The notes: generated by a model from the letters alone, not told the origin. A stretch of DNA of 64,000 nt from Persicaria tinctoria (GCA_037127255.1 JBANSL010000002.1:38755392-38819391); one strand, 5' to 3'; positions 44,117 to 56,648 are shown, counted from the first letter of the stretch. Made by a program: numbers and translations.

Positions 44117-47100
44117 TCAAGAGAACCAGCTTCTTCTATTGCTATTGGACTTTAGTTTGAATACAAGTTCCTCGCGCTGAGCTTCGACTTCAGCGTATTT
44201 GAGACTCATTTGGAAGTACTGTTCGCGAAGATCTTTCAACTCCATTTGAAGGCTTTGCCCTACGTTTTCCGGATCATTTGCATCTGAACCATTTTGTGCG
44301 TTCATTGATGCCTTGGGAGTAGCTGAAGGAGTACCCTCTGCGTCGGACAAAAGCCTGCAACAGAGGAAACAGTGATAGTGGGATGTTATTAATCTTCACA
44401 GAGAGCATGTAGACCAATGGAAATGTAAATCTATAAGTCTAAGACAGTTCAGAAAGTGCATAGAAAGCCGCTACGTCCACTGCTAAAGTGACAAAGAACC
44501 AGCCTCAAGATGTTATTACAGCACGGGAACATATCACTTGAATTCAGGAATCAACCCTCTAGTCGCCTGACTCCAATCCAAACTGTCACATGATTTACTT
44601 GTCATTCATTTTTCACCGGATTTTTTTCAGGGATTCACCCTTTTTTTCGTATTGGGTGAGTCATTTATCTTTCATCTTCAGGTAAAATTGTTACCCCTAT
44701 TTGAGATTACAATAAAAGGAGTTCTATAGTAGTTTTTCTTTTTGGAAATACCTTTTAAGCTGGGACTTGTACATGTCATTGGCTTCCAATGCTTCAATGA
44801 GCTCATTTTCAAGAGACTGGATTCTTGATTCAAAAGCCGCCATCTTAGCTTCAGACTTTGAATCAGAAATCTGCAGTTGAAACACACATTTATTGAATCA
44901 AGTTAATCAACATATGTTGAAGTAAACAGAATTTCTGAATGACAAGGTATGAAAGTACTAATAAAAATAAAATCTGATTATTCCCTTTGTCATGTTCAAC
45001 TAACTACTTAATTTTCCTTGATAAGAAATACTATTGTTATTAAACTGATAATCTTTTCTAGGAAAGAAATCAAGACATTACTATTGTAATTTGAACCTTC
45101 CAAATAGGAGACTGCAAAATACAATCCATATACATACCTCATCGTTGTTACAAGACGGTGATACATTAGACCTCTGCATGTATTCTTCTCTGTCCTCTTC
45201 AAGGTGTTTTATTTTCCTCTGCAATTCATTATTGCTTCTCTTAACCCTACTAAGCTCAATTTTCAGCTCAGCATCCTGGGCACATAATGCTTCTCTAGCA
45301 TTGAGATCCCCCTCTAGCCGCAAAATTTTCTCCTCCAGGGCAATTTTAACCCGTCTACACTCCTCAAGTTCTGAGACAGCGGCTTCTGCGCTGCAGATCT
45401 TCTGAGCAAGTGAAACTTTCTCCGACTTCAATCGTTCATGATCCCCAGATAGTAAGTCAAATGAAGCATTCAGCCTTTCATTTTCAAATTTAGCCTCATT
45501 AAGAGAATTCTTAAGGGTCACAACTTCATCTTGAATCTGTGTTGTCTTGTGCAGTTGCTCTCTAAGGACAGAAATTTCTTCAGACAGCTGCAACTTTTCA
45601 TACTCCGAAGCTTTTAGCTTGACTTCAAGGTCACGCATGGAGCTCTTGCATTTGTCTTCACTACACTTGACACTTTCTAACATGACTGACAGCTTTTCAT
45701 GATCAGCCAAAAGAACTTCTTGTTTTTGCCTGGAATAATTGATCTCTTTTGTAAGTTCCTGTCTTTTAGCTTCTGACTCTATCTGAAATTCATTCAGCTT
45801 TTTCTGGGATGATGCAAACTTTCCTCTGAGTTCTTCAAGAGCGCTTTCCAGCTTAGATTTCTCAGCACGCAAAGAAGAAAGCTCACGTATGGCGTCAGAA
45901 GTCAATTCCTCAGTTTCACCATCAGTTGCAGATATTTGGTCAATCAGGTGGACAAGTTCGTTCTGAAGATTTTCAGCTTCCCGTGCCTTCTCCGAGTACA
46001 TTTGATTCAACAACCTCTGTTCTGCAACAAGTTTTTTCTCTTGTGCTCTGTTTTCATGAATAAGAGACTCGACTTCCGAATTTAGGATTTTTTCCTTAAA
46101 GGCAATTTCCTCCAGCATCGAGGAAAACTCAGCTTCTAAAGATTCAATCTTGAACGAACATTTTGAAAACTTTTCCTCTGAATACTTTACTTTAGCTTCC
46201 AGCATAACATTCCGTGTATGTAGATCCATGGTCTGCATTTTCAGATCTGTGTTTAGTTTCTGAAGTGAGTTGCATTCCTCAATGAGATTTTCAACTGTAA
46301 GCTGTAGCTTCGGATTGGCTTTCTTTATATATTCACACTCTTCTTGAGCATATAACCACCGTTTGTGTAAGTCCTGCATCTTCTGTTTCATATCAACCCG
46401 TTGGCTCTCCATCTCACCTTCCAATCTTTTTATCTCATCATGAAGATTCACAACTTCACAATCTGAGTGCTGTAGTTGGAGACGACATGATTCCTTCTCA
46501 TCTGTTAAGTATCTCAGCTGAGCTTCCAGAGCTGATATTCGTTCAGACAACTGCATGTTTTCCTCTTCAAGTTCAGATAGATGGTGCTCTAGCTCTTCTT
46601 TCCCTTTTTCCAGTTCTGATGATTTCCTTTCAAGCAACTTGTTGGCAGCTACCTGTGACTCCATATCGGTGTTTAGCAGCATCAATTCATTTGAATTATC
46701 ATTTACTTGTTGAAAAGCAACAGTTCTTTCTGTTTCGATAGTTTCCTTGTTTTCTTCCAATTGCATCATTTGAAGATTGGAGATTTGACTTTCAAGTTCT
46801 TTCTGCTTGTTCAGTAGTTTCTGAATCTCTTCTTCCTTCAGTATAGATTCAGTTCTAAGCCCTTCTATCTCAGATACTTTTGCAGCGAGTTCCTCAGTCA
46901 GCTCAGAATCTTTACTTTCATGGTCTGTACCAGAACAGTCTAAAAAGCAATCCTCACTTTTCCGTGTATCATCATTCTCTAGTGCATCTCCAAGTCCTTT
47001 AAATAGTTTCCCCAACTGGTTGAAGCACTTCAAAATCACCTCAATCTGCTCTTTTTCAGAAGCTGACTCTGTACACGTCAAATGAAAATCATCAGATAAA

Positions 47101-50100
47101 CCAATACTCTCCACGTATTGTATCGAAGGAGTATGCCCGTGATTCTTCGCCAAAGTTAGATAGTAATGCAGCTGTTCATGCAATACAGAAAAAGCAGATG
47201 ATAGATCATCGAATGATACTGGAGAACGATTCTCAGGTATCGATTTCTGAGCAGACTGTTGCAGGGCTTGAATCTCAAGCTGTTCTTCTACTTGCATCTG
47301 ATATTCATGGAGTTCATTTTCAAGATGAAGGGATTTATCTTTGTATATCTGTAACTGAATCTCCAGTTCACTGCATTTGTTCTCTAACTCTCTGGTCTGA
47401 GCAAGTTGACTGCTGGAAGTCACTGAGTCAACAAAGGACTCCTTCCTTTGCAGCTCCTCCTGATAATCACAGGACCGGGATCCCAGTTGACCTAATTCAG
47501 GTCCAGATTTACTGGGAATGTCATTTAGTTGACTGGTAGGTAAAGAATCATGATCATCTGATGTCACTGAATCCTTTCTTGCTTCCTTGAGCTTAAGTGC
47601 AAGCTGCAAGTTCTCATCAACAAGTTCATTGCAGTCGCTCTCCAGCTCCATCAACTTCATTTTCAGGAGCTCAACCTCTTGCACTAAATCAGATTCTGAT
47701 TCCTTGCTTCCCTGAATATTGCTAGACTGACATAGCTTTGCTTCAAGGTTGGCAATTTCTTCCTCCTTTGAAGACAACATAGCTTTCCATTTAACTTCAC
47801 AATCAATAAGAGCTTGATCTTCAAGGCCCTGTTCCATCTCTATCTCGTATTTGTTGTGCTCCAATGTCGATTCAAGAGCTTGTATTTTACTTTCAAGTGT
47901 CTCTTGTGTTTTTAGCAAGTCCTGCAACTGAGTTTGCAATTTGTTCTGCTCAGAATTGCTGTCAACACACCTCTCTTCCAAATTCCGTTTCTCGGTAGAA
48001 AGGCTGTCTATCTCTGCTTTCTGTGTTTCAATGATCCCCTCCAGTTCTTGCAGAATGGAAAGAAGTTCTACATTTGAGTCTTGAGTTTTCTGTAGCTGTT
48101 CAGCCAAGTCACCATTTGATTGTTTTTGGAACCTTATTTCATCTTCCAGTTCTTTCTGCATTCTGTATGCATCCTTGTCCTGAAGCTTCCTATCATCATC
48201 AGCTTTTGTTTTTGTTTTTGCCTCTTCCAGCAATGATTTGAGTTGTGCAACTTCCAGGTTCAGGCTGTCACACTCTCTTTGTGATGCTGAAAGCTCCATT
48301 GCCAAAGTTTCCCCTTTTTCAGACTGCTCAGAAAGTTCCAGTCTTAAAGCTTCCATATCAAGCATTGCTTTCTTAGCATTGCGTTCCCAGATTTTTGACT
48401 CTGCCCACAGTTCCCCAGTTTTAACTTCAGCAGCTTCCATCAGTTCCTTAGATGACCCAACATCACGGAACAGTGAGGCTGCAACATCAGAATTTTGCCC
48501 AAACTGCTCTCGTTGATTCTTATAAGGGCTTGGTGGGGGTAGAGGGTTTGAATTGAAGGATAAATTGTTTGATTTGGTACTATCATCTGAGGAATTAAAA
48601 CTGAGAGATGCTATGCTGTTCTGTGAGCCTGTTGAATCTTGCCTCCCAATTTGACTGTTCACAATTCCACTGAATTTATTTTGAGGTGAAAAACTGTCCT
48701 TCCCCGATGAACCTTCAGCTGAATCAAAGCTATTTCGTGAACCGGACCCTGAAAAACTTGGCTCCTGTAGCATTCATGAAATGATTCAGGCAGCTACGTG
48801 CAAATATCAATATCCCAATCGAAGTATGAGTAAATGATAATGCAGGAGTGATGACTGACGACCTATTTTTGATGACACATGAAGCACTCATTTTAGTAAT
48901 ACGAAACTAGTTATACATACCCTACTTATAACTCCAACTTGAGTCACACTTTCATCACGGTTGCTTGTAGAGGATCTGACACTTCTGGATAATGCACTAC
49001 CAGACAAATCTGATTTTGTCTCCATCTCATTATACTCTGGATCTTCCCCTGGCAAATCTGGGTTTGTTTTTTGCACCTCCCTGTTAATTGCATGTTATGA
49101 TTGAATTTTAAGAACTATGAATCTCAGGTTATCTATTCAAGGTTAAAAAAATTGACAAAAAAAAAAAACTTATCAATCTACTGCGCCTTCATTTCTATAT
49201 TGTGATACTAACCTGTGTCTTGGCTTGGGAGTTAAGCATTGAATCTTGAGCTACAAATCAATAAAGGATTTCTCAATGTCAGTACAATAACAAATATAAA
49301 AAATTGTTCAGCTAGTGCACTCAAACTCATTGTTCTGGCATGGAAATTAGAAAAAGGCCCTCAAACTCAACATGGGAGGCTTTTTAAGGCCCGTGCATGT
49401 TAATCATATTCATACTCACAAAAGACAACTGAGATGCAGTGGGAAAACCTCAAGTGAGTAATTTATTGCTTACTCATTCTGTCTTTTTGAAGCTTAAGGG
49501 AAAACTGAAAATGTTATTGAAATATAAAATTGCACAAGCCACCCAGACCCTCCATTAATTTGTGTTCTCAGTGTGGCTCTTTGGCTGTTTTTATACATTG
49601 CCTTTCAGATGTATACAACCCCCGTAAGTATTTTTTGAGCATTTTAACTAAATTTAGTTACGTTTGTCACATAGCTGAATTTAGTTTTATGTTTTACTAT
49701 TATTGTCATCTCTAGGTCTTTTGGAAATATTCTTTCAATTTGCTTGGGGTAATGGTCCGTAGACATTGACACCTAAGCAGGATTACACTAGGTTGGCAAG
49801 TAAAATTGTACAAACCATTGTCTTAGAAGATAAACTTATCTTGCAAACTATATTATTTCAGGAAATTTGTCCAATGTATCTTTGACAAACTAAATTTCAA
49901 AGAATACATGCACAACATTTTCTAAATAGAGTAAATAGGTTATTTGATAGATGTCGTTTGAAAATATCCATTAAATGGAAGAATATGTTGCAGCATCGTG
50001 ACAACCTTGCAGAATTGATAATAACAAATAAGTGTTTACACTTCTTCATTTGTCTGATATGGAGAGCCGAAAACTATATGCAATTAACACACATTATTTT

Positions 50101-53100
50101 CCCAAATAACTAGAACCATTAACCACTAGCAATGGGATGAAACTAAAATAATTGAAGTAGCTGTAATAGCTTACCTGTAAAATTGTCACGTGATCGCATT
50201 TGGATAATGGTAATGAAAGAGCTACTAATGCTTTTGAACTTGTGTAGGGAGCAAGATTAATGTTAGCCTCCCCCAGGATGCCAGATCTAGATGTGCCCTG
50301 CAACAGACATGTTGACCAGACTCGGTTAGAAATGGCATTCATCAATTGAACATATAGTATTGTCAATTGGGGATAGAGCAAACCATGGCAACAACAAACT
50401 TTAACGAACATTCTTCAAGCTCTTTTGGGTTGCCTTCAACTTGTGAAACTGTTAGAGATTCTGTTAAAGTCTCTGTCCATCTACAATTACCATTCCGGAC
50501 TGATGCCTTTCCCAACTTTGCAATGGTTTTTCCTGTTTGCGTAGAAACTATGGACACCAAAAGCTTATCCCATCCTTTTGGTACCTGCAAAGAAAAAGTG
50601 CAATATGTAAAGAGTAATATGAAGCTCTTAAGTCCTAAGTCATAACTAGTTGTATTTATTGACATGGTGCATGCAATACCTCAACTATAGTAAGTATCTA
50701 CGGTATAAGGAGTACGATTAAACCATCGTCTTCCGTAGAAAAGATGTGAATGACCAGTATATTTCATACTCCCTCCGTTTCCAAATATTTGACGTTTTGA
50801 GGTTAGGAGGGTTAGTAAAAATAAATGACGTTCTTCCTTTTTAATTGTGCGGAGTATTACAGTATCATTAATTCAATTTTTTTCCCCCCCTGAAAATCCT
50901 ATTGCCCCTCATCCTCCTCCTCCTTTCTCGGCATAATACTCAAGTCGCCGATCGAGTATAAGCTACACACAATCCGGGAGATTGAATCTATGCTCGTCTC
51001 CAACCATCCCTCTCTGAAACCCTAGCTTTATACACCTCGTCCCCCTGTCAAAATCGGGTGAGTTTGGTGAATTAGGGATTGTCGAACCCTAACTCGAACC
51101 CTCAAATCCGCCGGAGATTCACTCGATCCACCACGTCCTCGCCAGTGACTCGCTCCACCTCTCCATGGCCTCCTCGATGCGTCTCCGTCACTCCATCTCC
51201 GGCGTCCTCTGACCTGTATTGTGGTTGTCCTGCGTGCTGGCTGTCCGATTTCCCTACTGCGCGGTGAATAACGGTACTCTTCTCCCCTTCCCCTTCTTTT
51301 ATCTCTGATCTATTCTCTTCTAAAAGGCATGAACTCAATTTCAAACAATTAGAAATTGGACAAGGTTCAGGACAAGGTGCTTGACAAATCGATGGTGTTT
51401 ACTGTCATAAAAGTTAATTGGGGGTGAATTGTATTAGAGTTGGGATTGAGCATGTATATATATCCTTATATGTGTATAAATTGTTGTCATTATTGTGATT
51501 TGATGTCATATGTGAATTGCTGTCATTGATGTCATATGTGAATTTATATGTATAGTTGCATACTGTTGGGGGAGGATTTGTGAAGGTGGAAAAGATTAAG
51601 ATGGATATGATGAGGGAGATTGAGCATATGAGGATGGAGATGAGGTGAACTGAGATGATTCTTGAGTCTCAACAGCGGCTTGTATGCAAAGAGTTGCAAC
51701 AGACAACTTACAATCAGTTCTAATCCAGAAAGTTCAACTTAAAATCTAGTAAAAAAATTTGCTGATGAATTGATCGAGCTAATGGATGAGATTGCTGGTT
51801 GCATGATCACTCTACTTGTAAGTCAAACTTTATTCATGTGAGTGTTATAATCTTTGACATATAGGCCAAATCAAAGCATCATGCTTAATTAGCATTAGAA
51901 ATACTATACGGAGTCAAACCATATTTCTAATTCAATGTCTACATGAATTCTAGCAATATCGTGATTGCCCACTTATGATGATAGCATTTGTGATTATTCA
52001 TTCCAGTAGAATAATTAATTTATTCTCAAAATCTATGCTCATATTTTTAGCAATACTTGCTCCATGATGGTATACGGTAATACCGATTTGCGCAAACTAA
52101 AGTGCTATGGTCACAATGCAACTGTGCTAGTGTACAAGTAACCAAAGCGAAGGCTCTGCAGAGTCAATTGTAGCAGGCTATATCTAATTGTATCCTATCC
52201 TGACTCATATTTTCAAATTTTTTTTTTTACAGGATGTTATAGCTATGTTTGCTTTGCCTGCTTTTCATAATGCTCTTGACATCTCTAAAGATATGTGTTG
52301 TAGCATAAAACTTGTGGTTGACAACAAACTTTTATGTGACAGCAAACTGTCAATAGGGAGGTAATGACAGAAAGAGACACCTGATCTACATTTATCCACT
52401 TCAACTTAATGAAAGGCTTTTTTTATCCACTTTAACTTATAGCCCATTAGCTCAATTGGTAGAGCAATGTGCATAGCACAAAGACGTGGGTTCAAATCCC
52501 ACATGGGCTTATGTCAATTAGTAGAGCATTCTTCACGTGAGATTGAGCATATGTCAATTAGCATAGCATTCTTTTTATACACACTACAGGAGAAAATGAT
52601 TTGAATTCATATCACAAATTCTGCAGCTCCACCAACATATTACAAAGTGCCACTCCAACAGATTGCAAAAAGCAATTGTATATCTCTCAAAAAATGTGAA
52701 AATACATACTAATCCAACAGATTGCAAAATGACATACTCCACCAACATATTACAAACTACAAAGTGCCAATCCTAGTGTTCACAGATTACAAAATGATTC
52801 ACCATGGTCACATATTACAAATTCTGCATCCCTCAGATTAGATTACAAAGATGAGAGAAGACATAATAGGCTTTCTTAACAGAGCTATTTTTTTTTTAAT
52901 ACAGAATTCAGAAATGTTATAAAGGGAGAAACAAAAAGTACAATTCCAAACTAGACAAGCCATACTATGCCAACTTAGCCATAATGTCATGAACTAGAGA
53001 ATACTCACATGTGAGTTGTTTAGGAAGACGACCCTCCCTCTCTAAAGTTTCTTTTTTCTCATGAGGGATCTTATATTTGTTGGATCCTCCAACCTTCATG

Positions 53101-56100
53101 ATCTCTATCATGCACGATTGTAGAGTCAAGAATATACGGTTCACCATGGTTGTAGAATAAGCATCAAAGGACTTTTCCACGGCATGTACAAGTTCTTCTA
53201 TGCTCCTTGGACACTCCTTGTGTTGTAAAGATTGGATAGCTCTAAAAAAACCAAGATCTAGGACATTTAAATCGGGCGAGTTTGGTGGTTGACATACTAT
53301 CCGAATGTCGAATCCATTTTTGGTTGCCGCTGTTTGAAATTCTTCATCACTTGCACTAATATGTGTTCTTGCATTATCCTGTTGGATGAAGATAGGCTTT
53401 CCGGAGTCCTCCACGGGCCACTTAGCTTGAATTGCCGGTATAACTTTTTCGATCAAATAAGCTTTAATTGTCTCTTTCGTCACCGACGTCATAGGTTTCA
53501 TCTCTAATGTGCCCGCCTCTCTATTCCGACTTCGCCTTCGGGCTACTTGAGTGGTGACAAATGGAAAGACTCCTATTTTCCCAGAAAATACTTCATTCCC
53601 ATTGTCGTCAAATCTCGGTCGAGCCATAGCAACAAGGAACATAACTTTCCCAATGAAATTTTTGCTTTGACAAGTGCGTAGCGGCTCTTCTTCATCATGA
53701 TGTAAGTAATAAGTTTCTGATTTTTTTGTCATGTAAAACCATTTCTCATCAATATGCACTACATTGTACATATCGACGAATTTAGGCTCATGACGAATGC
53801 TGTTTGGCTCTAGCATGGATATGCAAAATTTAAGTCGTGCCAACTTGTTTTCTTCTCGTAAAAGAGGTTTGATGGCATTTGAGTGTCGACGAACTTCACC
53901 TTCCTTCATACGGTTGTGTAATGTTTTCGGGGAAACCCCCAACGCAAGTGCAGCTGATCTTATAGTTGTGCGACGTTGTAGCGGGATGGCCTTCAATTGA
54001 TCGATGCCAATATGAATTTTCTTCCTCCCACACTTTTTTGTTCTTCTATGCGAAACATCGATGAGTAAACCATGTGGAGTGTCTTTGGCCCGCTTCCAAA
54101 TTCTTTGCACTGTTCTCAATGGAACCGAAAACATTTCTGAAACCTCTTTAGTTGTAATACCATGCCTTAATTTTCCATCGACACTTCTTGCCAACAAAGC
54201 ACTATAAATTTTCCATCGATCTTCATTCGAGAGGACCTTCATTCTTCTAGGAGCTCTGTTTTGATGGTGAAATGCGCCTAGAAATCAATATAGAGGGGAC
54301 AAGAATGATCTTCTGCAACAATTGGAAGGAAAAAACGTTGATGGGGCTTTAACAATGTTGTTGTAGGACATTATGGATTTACCTGTATGCAAAGCTTCCA
54401 AATCATCGGCATCAACATCGACATCTCCACCTGCTCCTTCGGCTTCGACGACAACAGTAGCATCCGCGTCATCATCTTCCATGAACTGAGGTACGTGAAT
54501 GTCTAACCATGGAGCATTTGGTTCACCATTTAAATCAATGGCTAAGTTCTCTGTAGAAGATGATGGAATCAATATGAAGGGGACAAGAATGATCTTATGC
54601 AACAATTGGAAGGAAAAAACATTGACAGGGCTTTAACACTGTTGCTACAGGACATTATCGATTTACCTGAATGCAAAGCTTCCAAATTGTCAGCATCGAT
54701 ATCGACATCTTCACCTACTCCTTCGGCTTCGATAGTGACAGTAGCATCCGCGTCATCATCTTCCATGAACTGAGGTACGTGAATGTCTAACCATGGAGCT
54801 TCAAACTCCTCATTTGGTTCACCATTTAAATCAATGGCTAAGTTTTTTGTAGAAGATGATGAAATCATCTTCGATATTGCATCTTCGCCCATTGTTTCTG
54901 CGTGTGCATCTCCACCCACTCCTCCGGCATTGGCGTCCAACAATGGAGCTTCAAATAACCAGGTTTCTGTGCATGCATATCCACCGTCGCCGCCGACATC
55001 GACATCTTCGCCGAACAATGGAAGGTTATTTAGATCAAATGAACAATGTCCTTGATTTTGCATTGATGGATTAACTTCTCTCATGGTTGTGGAAATATGA
55101 AGAAATGAAATGAAATTTGATTCGGCTATAATTTTCCACTAATTAACATCATAACCCCTTTTAAATTTAAATTTAGGCTCCAAGTATAAAAAGGTGGGAA
55201 AGTGGGAAGTTGAAGGGTTGCTTCTTTGACATTCTATAGACCTTCCACAAGTACCATTACAAACCTTCCACGAGTACCATTTCTTAATTAGTGTGAAACA
55301 TTCCAAAACGTCAAATATTTGGAAACGGAGGGAGTATTAAAAAGGAAAAAGATGATCTTAGAATAGAACTGAAGTCACATATGTCGATTTAAGACTATGA
55401 AGGCAAGAGGAAAACAAAATGGCAAAATAGCAAAAATTGTATAAGGTGCAATGGATATAACTTCTCCACTTCATTGTATAACTTCATCAGAAAAATCCTT
55501 CTCCAACTATACATAAGAAAAGATTTTTATGTGAAAAATCATAGTACCAAGCACACCTCAGAGTGCAAAATTTTGTATTTCACTGCAGATGGATTTTAAG
55601 GGAGAAACGAAGGTCTAAGAGGGGAAAAAGGATAAGGGAGCTACTTTTTCATACAGGACTACTCATGTCTTGGAAGCTCTAAAGACAAAATTTCAGCTTC
55701 ACATCACTTTTGATCCAACACAAATCTGGTAGAGGAGATCAAAAACACTAATTCCAGCTTGGGTTTTAAGTATTTAACTAGAAGTTGATAAACAAAGAGC
55801 TGAAGATAAATTACAATTACAAATGAAATAGGGCCTACTAGATGCCTACATGTGCAACCACGGTAGAATTTAGCACTCTAAATCCAACGAAAAAGTGTGG
55901 ATAAACACCTTAGAATTTCATGGCCTAAAGAAGATTCAAAAGGCAGGAATGTTGACCAAAATCAATGTTTATGATCAGGAAAAACTAAAAACTGTGAGCT
56001 GTCAGTTAAAAGAATATCAAGATCATGATCATCGAAGATATCTATCTAGAATCATAAATTAGATTTTGTTTAATCATTATGTGGTAGCTGATCGCTGTGA

Positions 56101-56648
56101 TTTCCACGCACCAATGTCGTCGTCGTCGCCCCCCCCCCCCCCCCCCTCCAACCCCACACACACACAATCTATTTAATCTTCAAATTCCATCTAGTTCTTT
56201 AACTGACACACAAAACAGTCGTGTCATAGCACCAAGGTGGCGTGACTGCATTAAGTAATCAGCAATTTCATGATTTACAGTCGAGAAAACTCCGGCAGCC
56301 TAGAAATGATTCCTACGTAATCAATTTTCAACAAACTAAAATAAAACAACTTGCTCGAGCTCAAACCGCGTTAAAATCCAAAAAATCCCGAAAAATGGGG
56401 GAAAATGAAATTCGAATCAAACTAAACAAATCCGATCGAGAATGCAGGCAGATGGACTTGAAAATTCGACGATCGTAACAAATTGACGAGATCGATCGCT
56501 GAACTGAGATGCTCGAATTCCAATTGCGATAAAAACTGAGATCCAAAATGGTTGACAGAAACCGAACCTGAACAATCTGGAAGCTGGAGAAGTTGAAAGA
56601 AAACCGGTCGCCTAATCGGACCGATTTGTGCTTGTTCAATCTGAACAT
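44117..56648 (-). CDS. NT-C2 domain / long coiled-coil protein, 1,528 aa, 8 exons
   Basis: Exons on minus: 56648-56568, 50584-50384, 50297-50175, 49250-49213, 49080-48921, 48764-45138, 44870-44752, 44354-44117. All are GT/AG, totalling 4,587 nt in one frame. Exons 1-4 encode an EEIG1/EHBP1-type N-terminal C2 domain (MFRLNKHKSVRLGDRFSFNF, VPKGWDKLLVSIVSTQTGK, SRSGILGEANINLAPYTSS, KIQCLTPK). A Ser-rich linker follows, then about 1,100 residues of Glu/Leu/Lys heptad coiled coil in one 3.6-kb exon. The layout resembles Arabidopsis AT1G22060-type myosin-heavy-chain-like proteins (recalled). It probably acts as a membrane- or cytoskeleton-linked tether. Intron 1 (about 6 kb) houses a complete mariner. 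The start is certain because exon 1 is a clean 27 codons. Confidence 0.9.
49251..50174. other. Intron 3 of the NT-C2 gene
   Basis: 924-nt AT-rich intron. No repeat, gene or splice-competent extra exon was recognised. Confidence 0.6.
50769..50799 (+). repeat. Left TIR of the mariner (31 bp)
   Basis: Perfect inverted match to 55304-55334. It starts CTCCCTCCGTTTCC and ends GACGTTTTG. Confidence 0.95.
50930..51270 (+). other. Gene-5'-end-like block inside the mariner
   Basis: C-rich sequence on the plus strand (AACCCTAGC, CTCCGCC-type text, TCACTCGATCCACCACG) resembles a plant 5' leader and first exon. An open frame rich in Ser/Thr/Pro/Arg covers about 51079-51267 with no ATG at its start. It may be captured host DNA. 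No function is assigned. Confidence 0.35.
51565..51720 (+). pseudogene. Captured trihelix-type transcription factor fragment
   Basis: The plus-strand frame reads GGFVKVEKIKMDMMREIEHM, then RMEMR, a TGA stop, and TEMILESQQRLV. This matches the Met/Glu-rich C-terminal helix I know from plant trihelix (ASIL-like, MADF/Myb-SANT) factors. Only this piece is present. It lies inside the mariner and is opposite in strand to the transposase, so it looks like transduplicated host sequence. Confidence 0.5.
51721..52440. other. Mariner 3' non-coding region
   Basis: AT-rich. Splice-like sites occur on plus (CTACTTGTAAGT near 51827, T-run plus CAG near 52230), consistent with more of a captured intron-containing gene. 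No domain is readable. Confidence 0.4.
52441..52509 (+). tRNA. tRNA-like sequence inside the mariner
   Basis: 69 nt: perfect 7-bp acceptor stem (AGCCCAT/ATGGGCT), D-arm GCTC/GAGC, A-box TAGCTCAATTGG, and T-arm GTGGG/CCCAC with B-box GGTTCAAATCC. The anticodon arm is too short and cannot form a 5-bp stem with a 7-nt loop. It is therefore probably a pseudo-tRNA or SINE head with a usable Pol III promoter. Truncated copies (GTCAATTAGTAGAGCATTCTT) follow to 52572. Confidence 0.5.
52965..55084 (-). CDS. Mariner transposase (plant MLE, DD39D), 632 aa, 3 exons
   Basis: Exons on minus: 55084-54667, 54550-54383, 54277-52965, total 1,899 nt in one frame with GT/AG sites. The acidic N-terminal extension has two types of DLNxxP motif (FDLNNLPLF, IDLNGEP). 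Exon 2 (168 nt, phase 1-1) duplicates the 3' part of exon 1. A helix-turn-helix region follows (TTKEVSEMFSVPLRTVQRIW, then IRSAALALGVSPKTLHNRM). The catalytic core has VVHIDEKWFYM, IFIQQDNARTH and NSPDLNVLDLGFF, with 39 residues between the second and third Asp. No stop or missing catalytic residue is seen. It would excise and insert TIR-flanked DNA at TA. Confidence 0.92.
54290..54875 (-). repeat. Tandem duplication of about 285 bp in the transposase gene
   Basis: Two copies, each with an SSSTxNLAIDLNGEPN segment, its following acidic stretch, the donor GTAAATC and a TTTTTTCCTTCCAATTGTTG intron segment. Exon ends at 54667 and 54383 give a 284-bp period. The copies differ at many sites, so the duplication is older than the present insertion. 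Confidence 0.9.
55304..55334 (-). repeat. Right TIR of the mariner (31 bp)
   Basis: Perfect inverted match to 50769-50799, next to the TA target duplication. Confidence 0.95.
55337..56565. other. Start-proximal part of NT-C2 intron 1
   Basis: AT-rich intron with an 18-C homopolymer at about 56129-56146 and adjacent CACACA. No gene is visible. Confidence 0.6.

Larger units (their letters stand above)
50769..55334 (-). mobile_element. Complete mariner-like element, 4,566 bp
   Basis: The ends CTCCCTCCGTTTCCAAATAT and its reverse are identical for 31 bp, flanked by the TA duplication (50767-50768 and 55335-55336). The element carries an intact DD39D transposase on the minus strand, plus about 2.2 kb of non-transposase DNA that holds a tRNA-like sequence and a gene-like fragment. 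It sits in intron 1 of the NT-C2 gene, in the same orientation. The perfect TIRs and open transposase suggest a recent insertion. The end sequence is that of Stowaway MITEs, so it could mobilise them. Confidence 0.92.

Noticed and set aside
46487..47539. Plus-strand frames opposite the coiled-coil exon
   Set aside because: Shadows of a 3.6-kb coding exon with clear heptad pattern on the minus strand.
52441..52509. Functional tRNA gene
   Set aside because: The acceptor, D and T arms are good but the anticodon arm is too short to form a normal stem and loop.
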